DNA of 52,423 nt, taken from assembly GCA_913056195.1 (NCBI GenBank), contig CAJXMF010000012.1, forward strand, positions 1 through 52,423, in the 5' to 3' direction. Shown one piece after another: positions 19,080-27,109 of the stretch (its first letter is position 1; each line of letters opens with the position of its first letter). Made by a program: the position numbers and the translations under genes. The notes under the pieces were generated by a model. That model did no database searches. It was not told the origin of the DNA and saw nothing but the letters and a program-made list of their open reading frames with translations. Source of the stretch: an uncultured Methylococcaceae bacterium (GTDB lineage: Bacteria > Pseudomonadota > Gammaproteobacteria > Methylococcales > Methylomonadaceae).

Positions 19080-19595
19080 ATGAATCGCTGTATTTCATTA
19101 ATTGAAACATTTAATAACGGGCTGGGCAAAGCGGTCTCCTGGTTGAGTTTATTGATGGTGCTGACAACCTTTACGGTTGTGGTGTTGCGTTACGCTTTCG
19201 ATAGTGGCTGGGTCGCGCTGCAGGAATCTGTCACCTATATGCACAGCATGGTGTTCATGCTTGGCGCGGCCTATACCTTAAATCATGACGGTCATGTTCG
19301 GGTCGATATTCTTTATCAGCGCTTGAGCCGGAAAGGCCGGGCCTGGGTCGATTGTCTGGGGGCATTGTTTTTATTATTGCCGGTGAGTGGGTTTATTATT
19401 TGGGTCAGTTGGCATTATGTTGCCGAGTCGTGGTCGGTGCTGGAAGGTTCGCGTCATTCCGGTGGCTTACCGGGACTTTTTTTGTTGAAAAGTCTGATTA
19501 TTGTGATGGGCATACAACTGATTTTACAGGCGGTCGCCCTGTTTTTTAAAAACCTGTCGATAATCCTGGTGACAGATAACGAGGAAGCTGGCTGA
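19080..19595 (+). CDS. TRAP transporter small permease (DctQ type)
   Basis: Protein of 171 residues with four predicted membrane helices (about 18-38, 52-72, 95-118, 135-158), the DctQ layout. Typical motifs are VVLRYAFDSGW near the first helix and NHDGHVRVDILYQRLS between helices 2 and 3. In TRAP systems the small permease partners the large permease to import organic acids on a sodium gradient. The start at 19080 is preferred over the in-frame ATG at 19032, which would add 16 residues outside the family pattern. Its TGA overlaps the ATG of the large permease by one base. Confidence 0.9.
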   Translation: MNRCISLIETFNNGLGKAVSWLSLLMVLTTFTVVVLRYAFDSGWVALQESVTYMHSMVFMLGAAYTLNHDGHVRVDILYQRLSRKGRAWVDCLGALFLLLPVSGFIIWVSWHYVAESWSVLEGSRHSGGLPGLFLLKSLIIVMGIQLILQAVALFFKNLSIILVTDNEEAG

Positions 19596-20977
19596 TGGAA
19601 CAATATCTGGCTTTATGGCTGTTTGCTGCTGTGTTTGTTGTTTTGCTCAGTGGCTTTCCGGTTGCCTTTGCATTGAGTGGAACCGCCTTGCTGTTTGCTG
19701 CTGTCGGCATTCAGTTTGATGTTTTTGATGATGCCTTTTTAAATGCATTGCCGAATCGTTTGTTTGGCATTATGAGCAATCAAACGCTGATTGCGGTGCC
19801 GTTGTTTGTGTTTATGGGGGTTATTCTGGAAAAAGCCCGCATCGCCGAGGATTTGCTGGAAGCGATGGCCGAATTGTTTGGCGGCCTGCGCGGCGGACTG
19901 GGGATTGCTGTAACTCTGGTTGGTATGTTGATGGCAGCGAGCACCGGCATCGTCGGGGCAACCGTGGTCACCATGGGCCTGCTGTCGCTGCCGACCATGC
20001 TACGAAATCGCTATGACCCGGCCATTGCCTGCGGCACCATCTGCGCGTCGGGGACATTGGGACAAATCATTCCGCCGTCCATTGTCCTGGTGTTGCTGGG
20101 CGATGTGATTTCCAGCGCCTATCAGCAGGCCCAGCTGGATATGGGGATTTTTGCACCCGAAACGGTATCGGTGGGTGACTTGTTTGCCGGTGCGTTGATA
20201 CCCGGCTTAGGCCTGGTGTTGTTTTATTTGCTTTATATCATCGGCATCGCCTGGCTTAGTCCCGAAACGATGCCGGCCCCCAAGCACCCAGCGATACGGA
20301 GTCGTGCATTTTATTGGCGAATCATGAAAAGCCTCAGCGCACCGCTGCTGTTGATTTTTGCCGTGTTAGGCTCGATTCTGGGTGGTATCGCGACGCCTAC
20401 CGAGGCCGCAGGCGTCGGCGCGGTCGGCGCGATGCTGCTGGCTGCATTCAAGCGACAATTGAGTTGGCAAACTTTACGTGAATCCTGCCAGAATACGACG
20501 CAGGTCAGCAGTATGGTGTTTATGATTTTGATCGGTGCAGCGTTGTTTTCGCTGGTTTTTCGTGGTTTTGACGGCGAAGCGCTGATTGTCGATGTGTTAT
20601 CTGACCTGCCGGGCGGTAAATTTGGTGCCATGTTCAGTGTCATGGTGGTGATGTTCTTTCTCGGTTTTGTGCTGGATTTTATCGAGATTACCTTTGTCAT
20701 CGTGCCGATTGTAGGTCCCGTATTATTGGCGATGGGGCTTGATCCTGTGTGGTTGGGCATTATGATTGCCATCAATTTACAAACCTCATTTTTAACCCCG
20801 CCATTTGGTTTTGCCCTGTTTTATCTGCGCGGTGTGGCACCGGCTGAAGTCAGTACCGGACAGATTTATAAAGGCGTGATGCCGTTTATTTTGATTCAGA
20901 TATCAATGCTGGCGTTATTGGCATTTTGGCCGCAATTGGCAACCTGGTTGCCGGGCATCGTTTATGGAGAGGGCTGA
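19595..20977 (+). CDS. TRAP transporter large permease (DctM type)
   Basis: Protein of 460 residues, slightly longer than the usual 425-440, with about 12 membrane helices. DctM signatures include LSGFPVAFALSGTALLFA, PLFVFMGVILEKA, ASGTLGQIIPPSIVLVLLGD and LTPPFGFALFYLRGVAP. It is the transport channel of a sodium-driven importer for carboxylates or similar solutes. No periplasmic binding protein (DctP or TAXI) lies in the window, so the substrate-binding subunit must be elsewhere or absent. The stop overlaps the start of lptM by one base, joining the transporter to the lysine and peptidoglycan genes downstream. Confidence 0.95.
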   Translation: MEQYLALWLFAAVFVVLLSGFPVAFALSGTALLFAAVGIQFDVFDDAFLNALPNRLFGIMSNQTLIAVPLFVFMGVILEKARIAEDLLEAMAELFGGLRGGLGIAVTLVGMLMAASTGIVGATVVTMGLLSLPTMLRNRYDPAIACGTICASGTLGQIIPPSIVLVLLGDVISSAYQQAQLDMGIFAPETVSVGDLFAGALIPGLGLVLFYLLYIIGIAWLSPETMPAPKHPAIRSRAFYWRIMKSLSAPLLLIFAVLGSILGGIATPTEAAGVGAVGAMLLAAFKRQLSWQTLRESCQNTTQVSSMVFMILIGAALFSLVFRGFDGEALIVDVLSDLPGGKFGAMFSVMVVMFFLGFVLDFIEITFVIVPIVGPVLLAMGLDPVWLGIMIAINLQTSFLTPPFGFALFYLRGVAPAEVSTGQIYKGVMPFILIQISMLALLAFWPQLATWLPGIVYGEG

Positions 20978-21096
20978 TGAAAACCAAAATTCTGCTACTT
21001 TTAATGCTTTTGGGCAGCGCTTGTGGACAGACCGGCCCATTATATTTACCGGATAACCCGCCCCCAATTTATGTTCCTGAGGAGGACAATCAATAA
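20977..21096 (+). CDS. lptM: LPS translocon maturation chaperone LptM (YifL-type small lipoprotein)
   Basis: Protein of only 39 residues. A lipoprotein signal peptide ends LLGSAC (Cys16), followed at once by GQTGPLYLPDNPP, the conserved core of LptM/YifL. In E. coli LptM helps LptD acquire its correct disulfides during assembly of the LPS export channel in the outer membrane. Position supports the call: the small lipoprotein gene lies just before lysA/dapF in many gammaproteobacteria. The ATG overlaps the dctM stop by one base, and its own stop is one base before the lysA ATG. Confidence 0.92.
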   Translation: MKTKILLLLMLLGSACGQTGPLYLPDNPPPIYVPEEDNQ

Positions 21097-21097
21097 A

Positions 21098-22357
21098 ATG
21101 GATGCATTTACCGTTAAAAACGGCCAGCTTTATGCTGAAAATATCACCGTAAGTGACTTGGCCAAACGGCATGGCACACCGTTGTATGTTTATTCCCGTG
21201 CCGCGTTAGAACAACACTGGCACGCATTTGATCAGGCCTTTGCCGATCATCCTCATCTGATTTGTTATGCAGTCAAGGCCAATTCCAATATTGCCTTGTT
21301 GAATCTGCTGGCCCGTTTGGGTTCTGGATTTGATATTGTCTCGGAAGGTGAGTTGGCGCGTGTATTGGCGGCAGGTGGAGTTCCCTCAAAAATTGTATTT
21401 TCTGGTGTGGGTAAACGGGAAGCGGAAATCGTGGCCGCTTTAAAAGCCGGGATCCGCTGCTTTAATATTGAAGTGCCGGGTGAGTTGGATCGCATTAATC
21501 GTTTGGCTGGCGAGCTGGGTGTGGTCGCGCCGGTGTCTTTTCGGGTCAACCCCGATGTTGATGCCAGGACGCATCCTTATATTTCGACTGGTTTGAAGGA
21601 AAACAAATTCGGTATCGATTTTGAAACCGCGTTCGGTGAATATCAACGTGCCGCAAAAATGGATCATGTGGCCATTGTCGGTATCGATTGCCATATCGGC
21701 TCACAGCTGACAGAAACCGAGCCTTTTATGGCGGCGCTGGAGCGGGTGCTGGTTTTTGTTGATCGCTTAAAAGATGAAGGTATCAACCTGCATCATCTGG
21801 ATTTAGGGGGTGGACTGGGCATTCGATACCGTGATGAAACGCCGCCAGAGCCCGCCGAATATATCACTCAGTTACGCGAACGTTTGGTCGGCAGCGATTA
21901 CGAGATTTTGTTGGAACCGGGGCGGGCGATTGCCGGGAATGCCGGAATCCTGGTGACCCGGGTGGAATATTTAAAATCGACGGCAGCGAAAAATTTCGCC
22001 ATTGTCGATGCAGCCATGAATGACCTGGTGCGGCCTTCGCTTTACAGCGCCTGGCAGGATATTGTTCCGGTCAAACAGAATCATAATGTTGAGCCTAAGC
22101 TGTGGGATATTGTCGGCCCGGTCTGCGAGACGGGTGACTTTCTGGGGAAAGATCGAAGTCTGGCATTGCAGCCGGGGGATTTACTGGCTGTTCGTTCTGC
22201 GGGTGCCTATGGTTTCACCATGAGTTCCAATTACAATTCACGCCCGCGTGCGGCCGAAGTTTTGGTTGATGGCGACCGGCATTGGCTGATCAGACAGCGT
22301 GAAAGCCTGACCCAACTCTGGCAGGGTGAGGCCTTGATTGTGGAAGATAAGCGATGA
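21098..22357 (+). CDS. lysA: Diaminopimelate decarboxylase
   Basis: Protein of 419 residues. It converts meso-diaminopimelate to L-lysine with PLP in the cytoplasm. Landmarks: [13 protein letters not shown] (PLP lysine near residue 54), [21 protein letters not shown], and CETGDFLG with the active-site Cys of the neighbouring subunit. The start MDAFTVKNG at 21098 is preceded by AGGAGG at 21080-21085; earlier in-frame codons overlap lptM and are not used. Its stop overlaps dapF (ATGA), so the two adjacent pathway enzymes are translationally linked. Confidence 0.97.
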   Translation: MDAFTVKNGQLYAENITVSDLAKRHGTPLYVYSRAALEQHWHAFDQAFADHPHLICYAVKANSNIALLNLLARLGSGFDIVSEGELARVLAAGGVPSKIVFSGVGKREAEIVAALKAGIRCFNIEVPGELDRINRLAGELGVVAPVSFRVNPDVDARTHPYISTGLKENKFGIDFETAFGEYQRAAKMDHVAIVGIDCHIGSQLTETEPFMAALERVLVFVDRLKDEGINLHHLDLGGGLGIRYRDETPPEPAEYITQLRERLVGSDYEILLEPGRAIAGNAGILVTRVEYLKSTAAKNFAIVDAAMNDLVRPSLYSAWQDIVPVKQNHNVEPKLWDIVGPVCETGDFLGKDRSLALQPGDLLAVRSAGAYGFTMSSNYNSRPRAAEVLVDGDRHWLIRQRESLTQLWQGEALIVEDKR

Positions 22358-23178
22358 AATTTACTAAAATGCAGGGCTTGGGAAATGATTTTGTCGTGAT
22401 CGATGCGATTAATCAACATGTTGCGCTTCAGCCTGAGCAGATTCGATATATCGCCGACCGGCATTTTGGCGTCGGCTGTGACCAAATCCTGTTAGTAGAA
22501 TCGCCACAAGGCTCTGAGGCTGATTTCAAATATCGCATTTTCAATGCCGACGGTAGCGAGGTGGCGCAATGTGGTAATGGCGCGCGCTGTTTTGCCCGCT
22601 TTGTTCGTGATAAGGGGTTGACGGACAAAGATGAAATCCGGGTCGAAACCGAAGCCGGACAATTGGTTTTATATGTTGCAGACGATGACCTGATCACGGT
22701 CAATATGGGCATCCCGCGCTTCGCACCCCATGAAATTCCGGTTCGCGCCGAGCAGGCGTCACGCTTTTACAGTGTGACGGTTGATAATGTTGAAAAAGCC
22801 TTTGGCGCGGTGTCTATGGGTAATCCACATGCTGTGCTGCACGTCAATGATGTCCAATCCGCGCCGGTAGCGACTCTGGGACAGGCCTTGGAAAATCATG
22901 TGTTTTTTCCAGAACGCGCTAATATTGGCTTTATGCAAGTGCTGGATCGACAGCATATCAAGCTGAGGGTTTATGAACGTGGTGCGGCCGAAACCTTAGC
23001 TTGTGGCAGTGGCGCTTGCGCGGCCGTTGTGATCGGAATCGAACAGAATTTGCTGGATGATACCGTTATGGTTCAATTGCCCGGCGGTAAGTTGAAAATT
23101 CATTGGGCCGGCCGAGGTCAGCCTGTGATGATGACCGGCCCTGCTGTCGGTGTTTTTGAAGGAATGATTGATTTATGA
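22354..23178 (+). CDS. dapF: Diaminopimelate epimerase
   Basis: Protein of 274 residues, family length. It interconverts LL- and meso-diaminopimelate without a cofactor, feeding both lysine and peptidoglycan synthesis. The two catalytic cysteines are visible in [12 protein letters not shown] and [12 protein letters not shown], and the N-terminus [16 protein letters not shown] is diagnostic. It overlaps lysA upstream and the DUF484 gene downstream by 4 bases each. Confidence 0.98.
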   Translation: MKFTKMQGLGNDFVVIDAINQHVALQPEQIRYIADRHFGVGCDQILLVESPQGSEADFKYRIFNADGSEVAQCGNGARCFARFVRDKGLTDKDEIRVETEAGQLVLYVADDDLITVNMGIPRFAPHEIPVRAEQASRFYSVTVDNVEKAFGAVSMGNPHAVLHVNDVQSAPVATLGQALENHVFFPERANIGFMQVLDRQHIKLRVYERGAAETLACGSGACAAVVIGIEQNLLDDTVMVQLPGGKLKIHWAGRGQPVMMTGPAVGVFEGMIDL

Positions 23179-23888
23179 CTGAGATTGAAAGACTACCCGA
23201 TACGACGCGTGAGCCTATGTTGGACTCACAGCAAGTCGCTGATTTTTTACTCAAGCATCCCGATTTTTTCCATGAACATGAAGCATTATTGGAACATCTT
23301 TATGTGCCTCATTCGACCGGAAAGGCGGTTTCATTGATTTCCAGGCAATTGGAAGTGTTTCGCAAAAAACATCAGGAACTGGAAAGCCAGCTCGCCGCGC
23401 TGATTGAAATTGCCCATGAAAATGATACGGTCTTCAGTCGCATGCATGAACTGACATTGGCGATGCTGGAATGCCAATCGATTGATGATGTGTGGGTCAA
23501 TCTTGAACAGGTGTTGTCAGAATGTTTCAATACCGATTTTGTTGCCATCAAGATTATTCAGGCGCATGACGTACCAGAATCGGCGCATGAGGCGGTTTTT
23601 GTCGCGCCTGAACATCCTGAATTGAAGCATTTTTATTCCATCTTAACTCGTAATCAGCCACAATGTGGACATATCACGCTGGCGCAGGCACGATTTCTGT
23701 TTGCTGACCAGGCTGAACAGGTCAAATCCTGCGCCATCATTCCGATGGCATTTACACAACTTGAAGGGCTTTTGGCCATAGGCAGTCGTGATGAAAATCG
23801 CTTTCACGCCAGTATGGGGCATTTGTTCCTGACCCAGATGAGCGAAATCATTGGCACGCGACTGATTGCGATGTTGACCGAAGAATGA
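23175..23888 (+). CDS. DUF484 family protein (GAF-like)
   Basis: Protein of 237 residues of the DUF484 family, almost always found between dapF and xerC in gammaproteobacteria. The N-terminus ([20 protein letters not shown]) is typical, followed by a helical segment at about 55-85 and a GAF-like domain from about 90 to 230. The function is not established; the constant place in the operon suggests a link with cell-wall or chromosome processes, but that is inference. It overlaps both neighbours by 4 bases. Confidence 0.93.
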   Translation: MTEIERLPDTTREPMLDSQQVADFLLKHPDFFHEHEALLEHLYVPHSTGKAVSLISRQLEVFRKKHQELESQLAALIEIAHENDTVFSRMHELTLAMLECQSIDDVWVNLEQVLSECFNTDFVAIKIIQAHDVPESAHEAVFVAPEHPELKHFYSILTRNQPQCGHITLAQARFLFADQAEQVKSCAIIPMAFTQLEGLLAIGSRDENRFHASMGHLFLTQMSEIIGTRLIAMLTEE

Positions 23889-24772
23889 CGTCTGATATTG
23901 ATGCTTTCATTCAATTTCTTAAGGTCGAAAAGCGTGCATCAGAACATACGCTGAGTAATTATCAGCGGGATTTGCGTTATTTCAGGCAGTTTTGCCAGAC
24001 ACTTGCGCTTGATAACTGGCAGCAAATACAACATGAGCATGTCCGGCAATATATTGCGCAGCGTCACCGTGAAGGTATCGGTAGCCGTTCGTTGCAGAGA
24101 ATGCTGGCCTCGATTCGCAGTTTTTATCGTTTTTTGATGGCCAGGCAGCAGGGTGCGCAGAATCCGGCTAAAAATGTCAAAGCGCCCAAGCAAAATAAAT
24201 TATTACCGGAAACTCTGGATATCGATCAAATCACCGCCCTGTTAGAGGCGAGTCCAGACTCAGTGTTGGAAATTCGCGATCTCGCCATGTTTGAATTATT
24301 TTATTCCTCCGGTTTACGGCTCAGCGAGCTGGCGCAATTGAATCTTGAAGATATTGATCTGGATGCAGGTCAACTGCGGGTGCGGCAAGGGAAAGGCGAT
24401 AAAGCGCGTGATTTGCCGATTGGCAAAAAAGCAGTTAAGGCGATTCGGCAGTGGCTGGAATGTCGTTTTGAAAGTGATGATTCAGCCGTGTTCATCAGCG
24501 TAAAAGGCAGGCGGCTCGGTCAGCGCAGCATTCAATTACGGCTCGACCGCTGGTGCAAAAAGCATGGCTTGGCGCAACATGTTCACCCGCATATGTTGCG
24601 GCACTCTTTTGCCAGTCATTTATTGGAATCCAGTCAGGATATTCGCGCCGTTCAGGAACTTCTTGGCCATCAGAATATCTCAACAACACAGATTTATACG
24701 CACCTTGATTTTCAGTATTTGAGTAAGATTTACGACCAGGCTCACCCCAGAGCGCATAAAAAAAATAAGTAA
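23885..24772 (+). CDS. xerC: Site-specific tyrosine recombinase XerC
   Basis: Protein of 295 residues. With XerD it resolves chromosome dimers at dif. The SAM-like N-terminal domain is at 1-90. The catalytic domain shows the first Arg in SSGLRLSELA, the Lys in RQGKGDKARDL, HMLRHSFASHLL, and GHQNISTTQIYTHLD with the Tyr nucleophile near residue 274. Gene order confirms chromosomal XerC rather than an integrase. Its last codon (third base G) and TAA stop are provided by the 154-bp repeat inserted at 24769. Removing that repeat plus one 8-bp duplication gives AAA AAT AAA TGA, so the encoded protein is unchanged by the insertion. Confidence 0.97.
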   Translation: MTSDIDAFIQFLKVEKRASEHTLSNYQRDLRYFRQFCQTLALDNWQQIQHEHVRQYIAQRHREGIGSRSLQRMLASIRSFYRFLMARQQGAQNPAKNVKAPKQNKLLPETLDIDQITALLEASPDSVLEIRDLAMFELFYSSGLRLSELAQLNLEDIDLDAGQLRVRQGKGDKARDLPIGKKAVKAIRQWLECRFESDDSAVFISVKGRRLGQRSIQLRLDRWCKKHGLAQHVHPHMLRHSFASHLLESSQDIRAVQELLGHQNISTTQIYTHLDFQYLSKIYDQAHPRAHKKNK

Positions 24773-24922
24773 CTACTCAGCGTAAATTCTTCTGTGGGCA
24801 TAGGCTGTTGATTCATCAGGCTTCTGCAACAGGACGTTGCAGCAGAGCTTACAGGGACGTATTTACGCGTCCTTATAAATCAATAGCCTATGCCTTCAGC
24901 CCCAAACATGCTGAGTAGTTAC
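24769..24922. mobile_element. Complete 154-bp non-autonomous inverted-repeat element (MITE), copy A
   Basis: The outer 13-bp inverted repeats are GTAACTACTCAGC at the left, and at the right CTGAGTAGTTAC with one mismatch. Inner inverted segments around GGCATAGGCT-TTGATT and internal palindromes (near ggacg-tatttacg-cgtcc and ttgcag) fill the middle. It is flanked by the perfect 8-bp direct repeat aaaaataa (24761-24768 and 24923-24930). GTAA ends plus 8-bp duplications are the pattern I associate with the IS66 family, so it is probably mobilised by an IS66-type transposase encoded elsewhere. There is no coding capacity. It is the reverse of copy B. Confidence 0.93.
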
Positions 24923-24930
24923 AAAAATAA

Positions 24931-25163
24931 ATGACCCGCTATGATTCTGCCACGGCCAAAATGGATTCTATGGTTGCTAACGAAATCATGCTATTATTTG
25001 GGCATTGTATTTTATGTTTTTGGAGTATTGGCGAGGGCAAGCTGAAATTCCATGTGTGATCAGGAACAATCTTCAGACATCGATGACATAATCATGCATC
25101 GGTATCGTTAAAAACCAAGCGTATCAGATCGTTACATTATCCAATATTGTAGGAAATCAGGAC
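24931..25163. other. Non-coding stretch between the repeat and the DUF2333 gene
   Basis: No credible gene or RNA is seen in this AT-rich stretch. It presumably holds the promoter for the DUF2333-DUF4389 pair; the only clear signal is AGGA about 10 bases before the ATG. Together with the repeat it makes the 391-base gap after xerC. Confidence 0.5.
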
Positions 25164-26180
25164 ATGTCAGAAAATTCAGTAGAGCTTGAAGATGCCAAGT
25201 CAAGAGGGATATTATGGGGCTTTACCAGCTTTACAGGCATTATTCTCATTGTTTTATTTATTCTTGGTGCTTGGTGGGGTAGTGAACCTGGACGGTTTAA
25301 TGTACAGGAAGCGGCTGTTAAGCGGATGGAGGTTACCCACACCGATCAGATGCCCGTCGGGTATGTTTATGCAAATACCCTGGCGCATATTGCCGAAGTT
25401 TTGTTGTATAAACCCGGCGGTTATATTTCCAATGATGTCGCGCCTCCCGGTGTATTTCTGGATAACATCCAGAACTGGGAACATGGTGCGCTAATCATGT
25501 TGCGTGATGCTACGACAGCGCTGCGGAATCACTTTTCCAGGGATCAGTCACAGTCTGCCGAAGATCCTGATTTGGCTATGGCTGAACCTTATTTCTATTA
25601 TGAGCGTAATTCCTGGGCACTTCCCTCTACTGAATCTGAATATACAAAAGGCATTGAAGCGTTACATCGATATATGGTGCGCTTGCAGGATCCGAATGCC
25701 AAAAAACCGGCCCAGTTTTTTTCCCGTGCAGATAACCTTTGGCAATACATAGAAATCGTTATTAAACGGCTTGGTGGTTTATCAACCCGATTGCAAGCCA
25801 GTACTGACCGCTTTGCAGGCGCTGCGCATGGCGCGCCTACTGATCCGGAAAATCCGAATAAACCAACGCTGGGGCAGACACCCTGGCTGGAAATTGACGA
25901 TGTGTTTTATGAAGCCCGTGGTGGCTGTTGGGCTTTATTGCATATTCTGGAAGCTGTGAAGCACGATTTTGCCGATATTTTGTTGGATAAGCGCGCTATG
26001 AATACGGTTGACATTATTATTCATGCACTTGAAAACGCAATTGAACCGATTTTAAGTCCAATGATTCTGAATGGCGATGGATTTGGCATTTTTGCTAACT
26101 ATTCTCTAACCATGGCGAATTATATTGCCCGTGCTAATGCTGCATCACTTGATTTGCGCGACATCATGAACAGAGGTTAA
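25164..26180 (+). CDS. DUF2333 family protein
   Basis: Protein of 338 residues. One membrane segment at about 18-40 (FTSFTGIILIVLFILGAWWG) anchors a large, probably periplasmic domain. The stretch ANTLAHIAEVLLYKPGGYIS, then NDVAPPG, is typical of DUF2333, and the rest is mainly helical. The family has no established function; it is common in gammaproteobacteria. The DUF4389 gene begins 3 bases after its stop, so the two are surely co-transcribed. Confidence 0.88.
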   Translation: MSENSVELEDAKSRGILWGFTSFTGIILIVLFILGAWWGSEPGRFNVQEAAVKRMEVTHTDQMPVGYVYANTLAHIAEVLLYKPGGYISNDVAPPGVFLDNIQNWEHGALIMLRDATTALRNHFSRDQSQSAEDPDLAMAEPYFYYERNSWALPSTESEYTKGIEALHRYMVRLQDPNAKKPAQFFSRADNLWQYIEIVIKRLGGLSTRLQASTDRFAGAAHGAPTDPENPNKPTLGQTPWLEIDDVFYEARGGCWALLHILEAVKHDFADILLDKRAMNTVDIIIHALENAIEPILSPMILNGDGFGIFANYSLTMANYIARANAASLDLRDIMNRG

Positions 26181-26182
26181 TC

Positions 26183-26488
26183 ATGACAGAACAACCCTTT
26201 AATGAACATATAAAAAAGATCAGCACCTGGAAGCGCATATTCTTTATGCTGATCTATTCGGTCATTGTCGGCCTGGTACGTATTCTGTTGTGGACTGTGA
26301 TCCTGCTGCAAATAGCCTCCGCCCTGTTGACCGGCGCACCGAATGCGAATATTCTGGATTTAGGCAAAAAATTATCGGCCTATCTGTATCATATTCTGTT
26401 GTTTTTAACATTCAATACCGAGTCGCTCCCATTCCCTTTTTCTGATTGGGATGAAACTGAAAATCTGGAACTTCCTCCGCACAAATAA
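26183..26488 (+). CDS. DUF4389 family membrane protein
   Basis: Protein of 101 residues with a long hydrophobic region at about 19-48 (two closely spaced or one long helix) and a second at about 65-80. The C-terminal SLPFPFSDWDE motif is characteristic of DUF4389. Cytoplasmic-membrane location is inferred; function is unknown. CAGAGG precedes the ATG. It forms a pair with the DUF2333 gene. Confidence 0.85.
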   Translation: MTEQPFNEHIKKISTWKRIFFMLIYSVIVGLVRILLWTVILLQIASALLTGAPNANILDLGKKLSAYLYHILLFLTFNTESLPFPFSDWDETENLELPPHK

Positions 26489-26566
26489 TTATTCTTTTCT
26501 CCAATGCCTTAAATTTCTGCTACTTTTAAGGTATTACTCGTTTATTGATAAAATTCAGCCAGACAA

Positions 26567-27109
26567 ATGACTCTAAAAAGCAGACGTAACTTTTTGAAAA
26601 CAATGGGTGTGGGTAGCGCCATGCTCGCCTTTCCCATACTTGCCAGATCAGCTGTAAAAACAGAGCCTTTGGTGCGCCATTTGGCATTTGATAATCTACA
26701 TACGGGGGAAAAACTGGCTGTAACCTATTTTGAAAATGGTCGTTATATTCCAGAGGCATTGAGCGAAGTTAATTATTTACTGCGGGATTATCGTACGGGA
26801 GATAAACATCCCATGGATACGGGGTTGCTGGATTTGTTGCATGATGTGCAAGCCCGGCTTGACGTCAATAAACCCTTTCAGGTCATTTCTGGTTACCGTT
26901 CCCCTAAAACTAACGCCATGCTACATAAAAATACTCGGGGGGTGGCTAAAAAAAGTCTGCATATGCAGGGTAAGGCCATTGATATTTGTCTTGAAGGCGT
27001 GGATTTAAAAGCTATTCGAGATATGGCATTGCTGTTAGGGCGTGGCGGTGTCGGCTATTATCCGACCGGGTTTGTTCATCTCGATACTGGCAAGGTTCGC
27101 TCCTGGTGA
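26567..27109 (+). CDS. mepK: MepK/YcbK-type murein DD-endopeptidase (peptidase M15-like)
   Basis: Protein of 180 residues. A twin-arginine-type leader (SRRNFLKTMGVGSAMLAFP) predicts Tat export. The DUF882/M15A-like core at about 60-178 shows VISGYRSPKTNAML, SLHMQGKAIDI and FVHLDTG, which hold the zinc ligands His and Asp. In E. coli MepK cuts 3-3 and 4-3 cross-links in peptidoglycan and lies beside ldtD (ycbB). Here it faces ldtD: the two genes converge and their 3' ends overlap by 75 bases. No clear ribosome-binding site precedes the ATG. Confidence 0.9.
   Translation: MTLKSRRNFLKTMGVGSAMLAFPILARSAVKTEPLVRHLAFDNLHTGEKLAVTYFENGRYIPEALSEVNYLLRDYRTGDKHPMDTGLLDLLHDVQARLDVNKPFQVISGYRSPKTNAMLHKNTRGVAKKSLHMQGKAIDICLEGVDLKAIRDMALLLGRGGVGYYPTGFVHLDTGKVRSW

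Noticed and set aside
23885-24772. The tyrosine recombinase as part of an integron or genomic island
   Set aside because: Its operon with dapF and DUF484 identifies chromosomal XerC; there are no attachment repeats or cargo genes.
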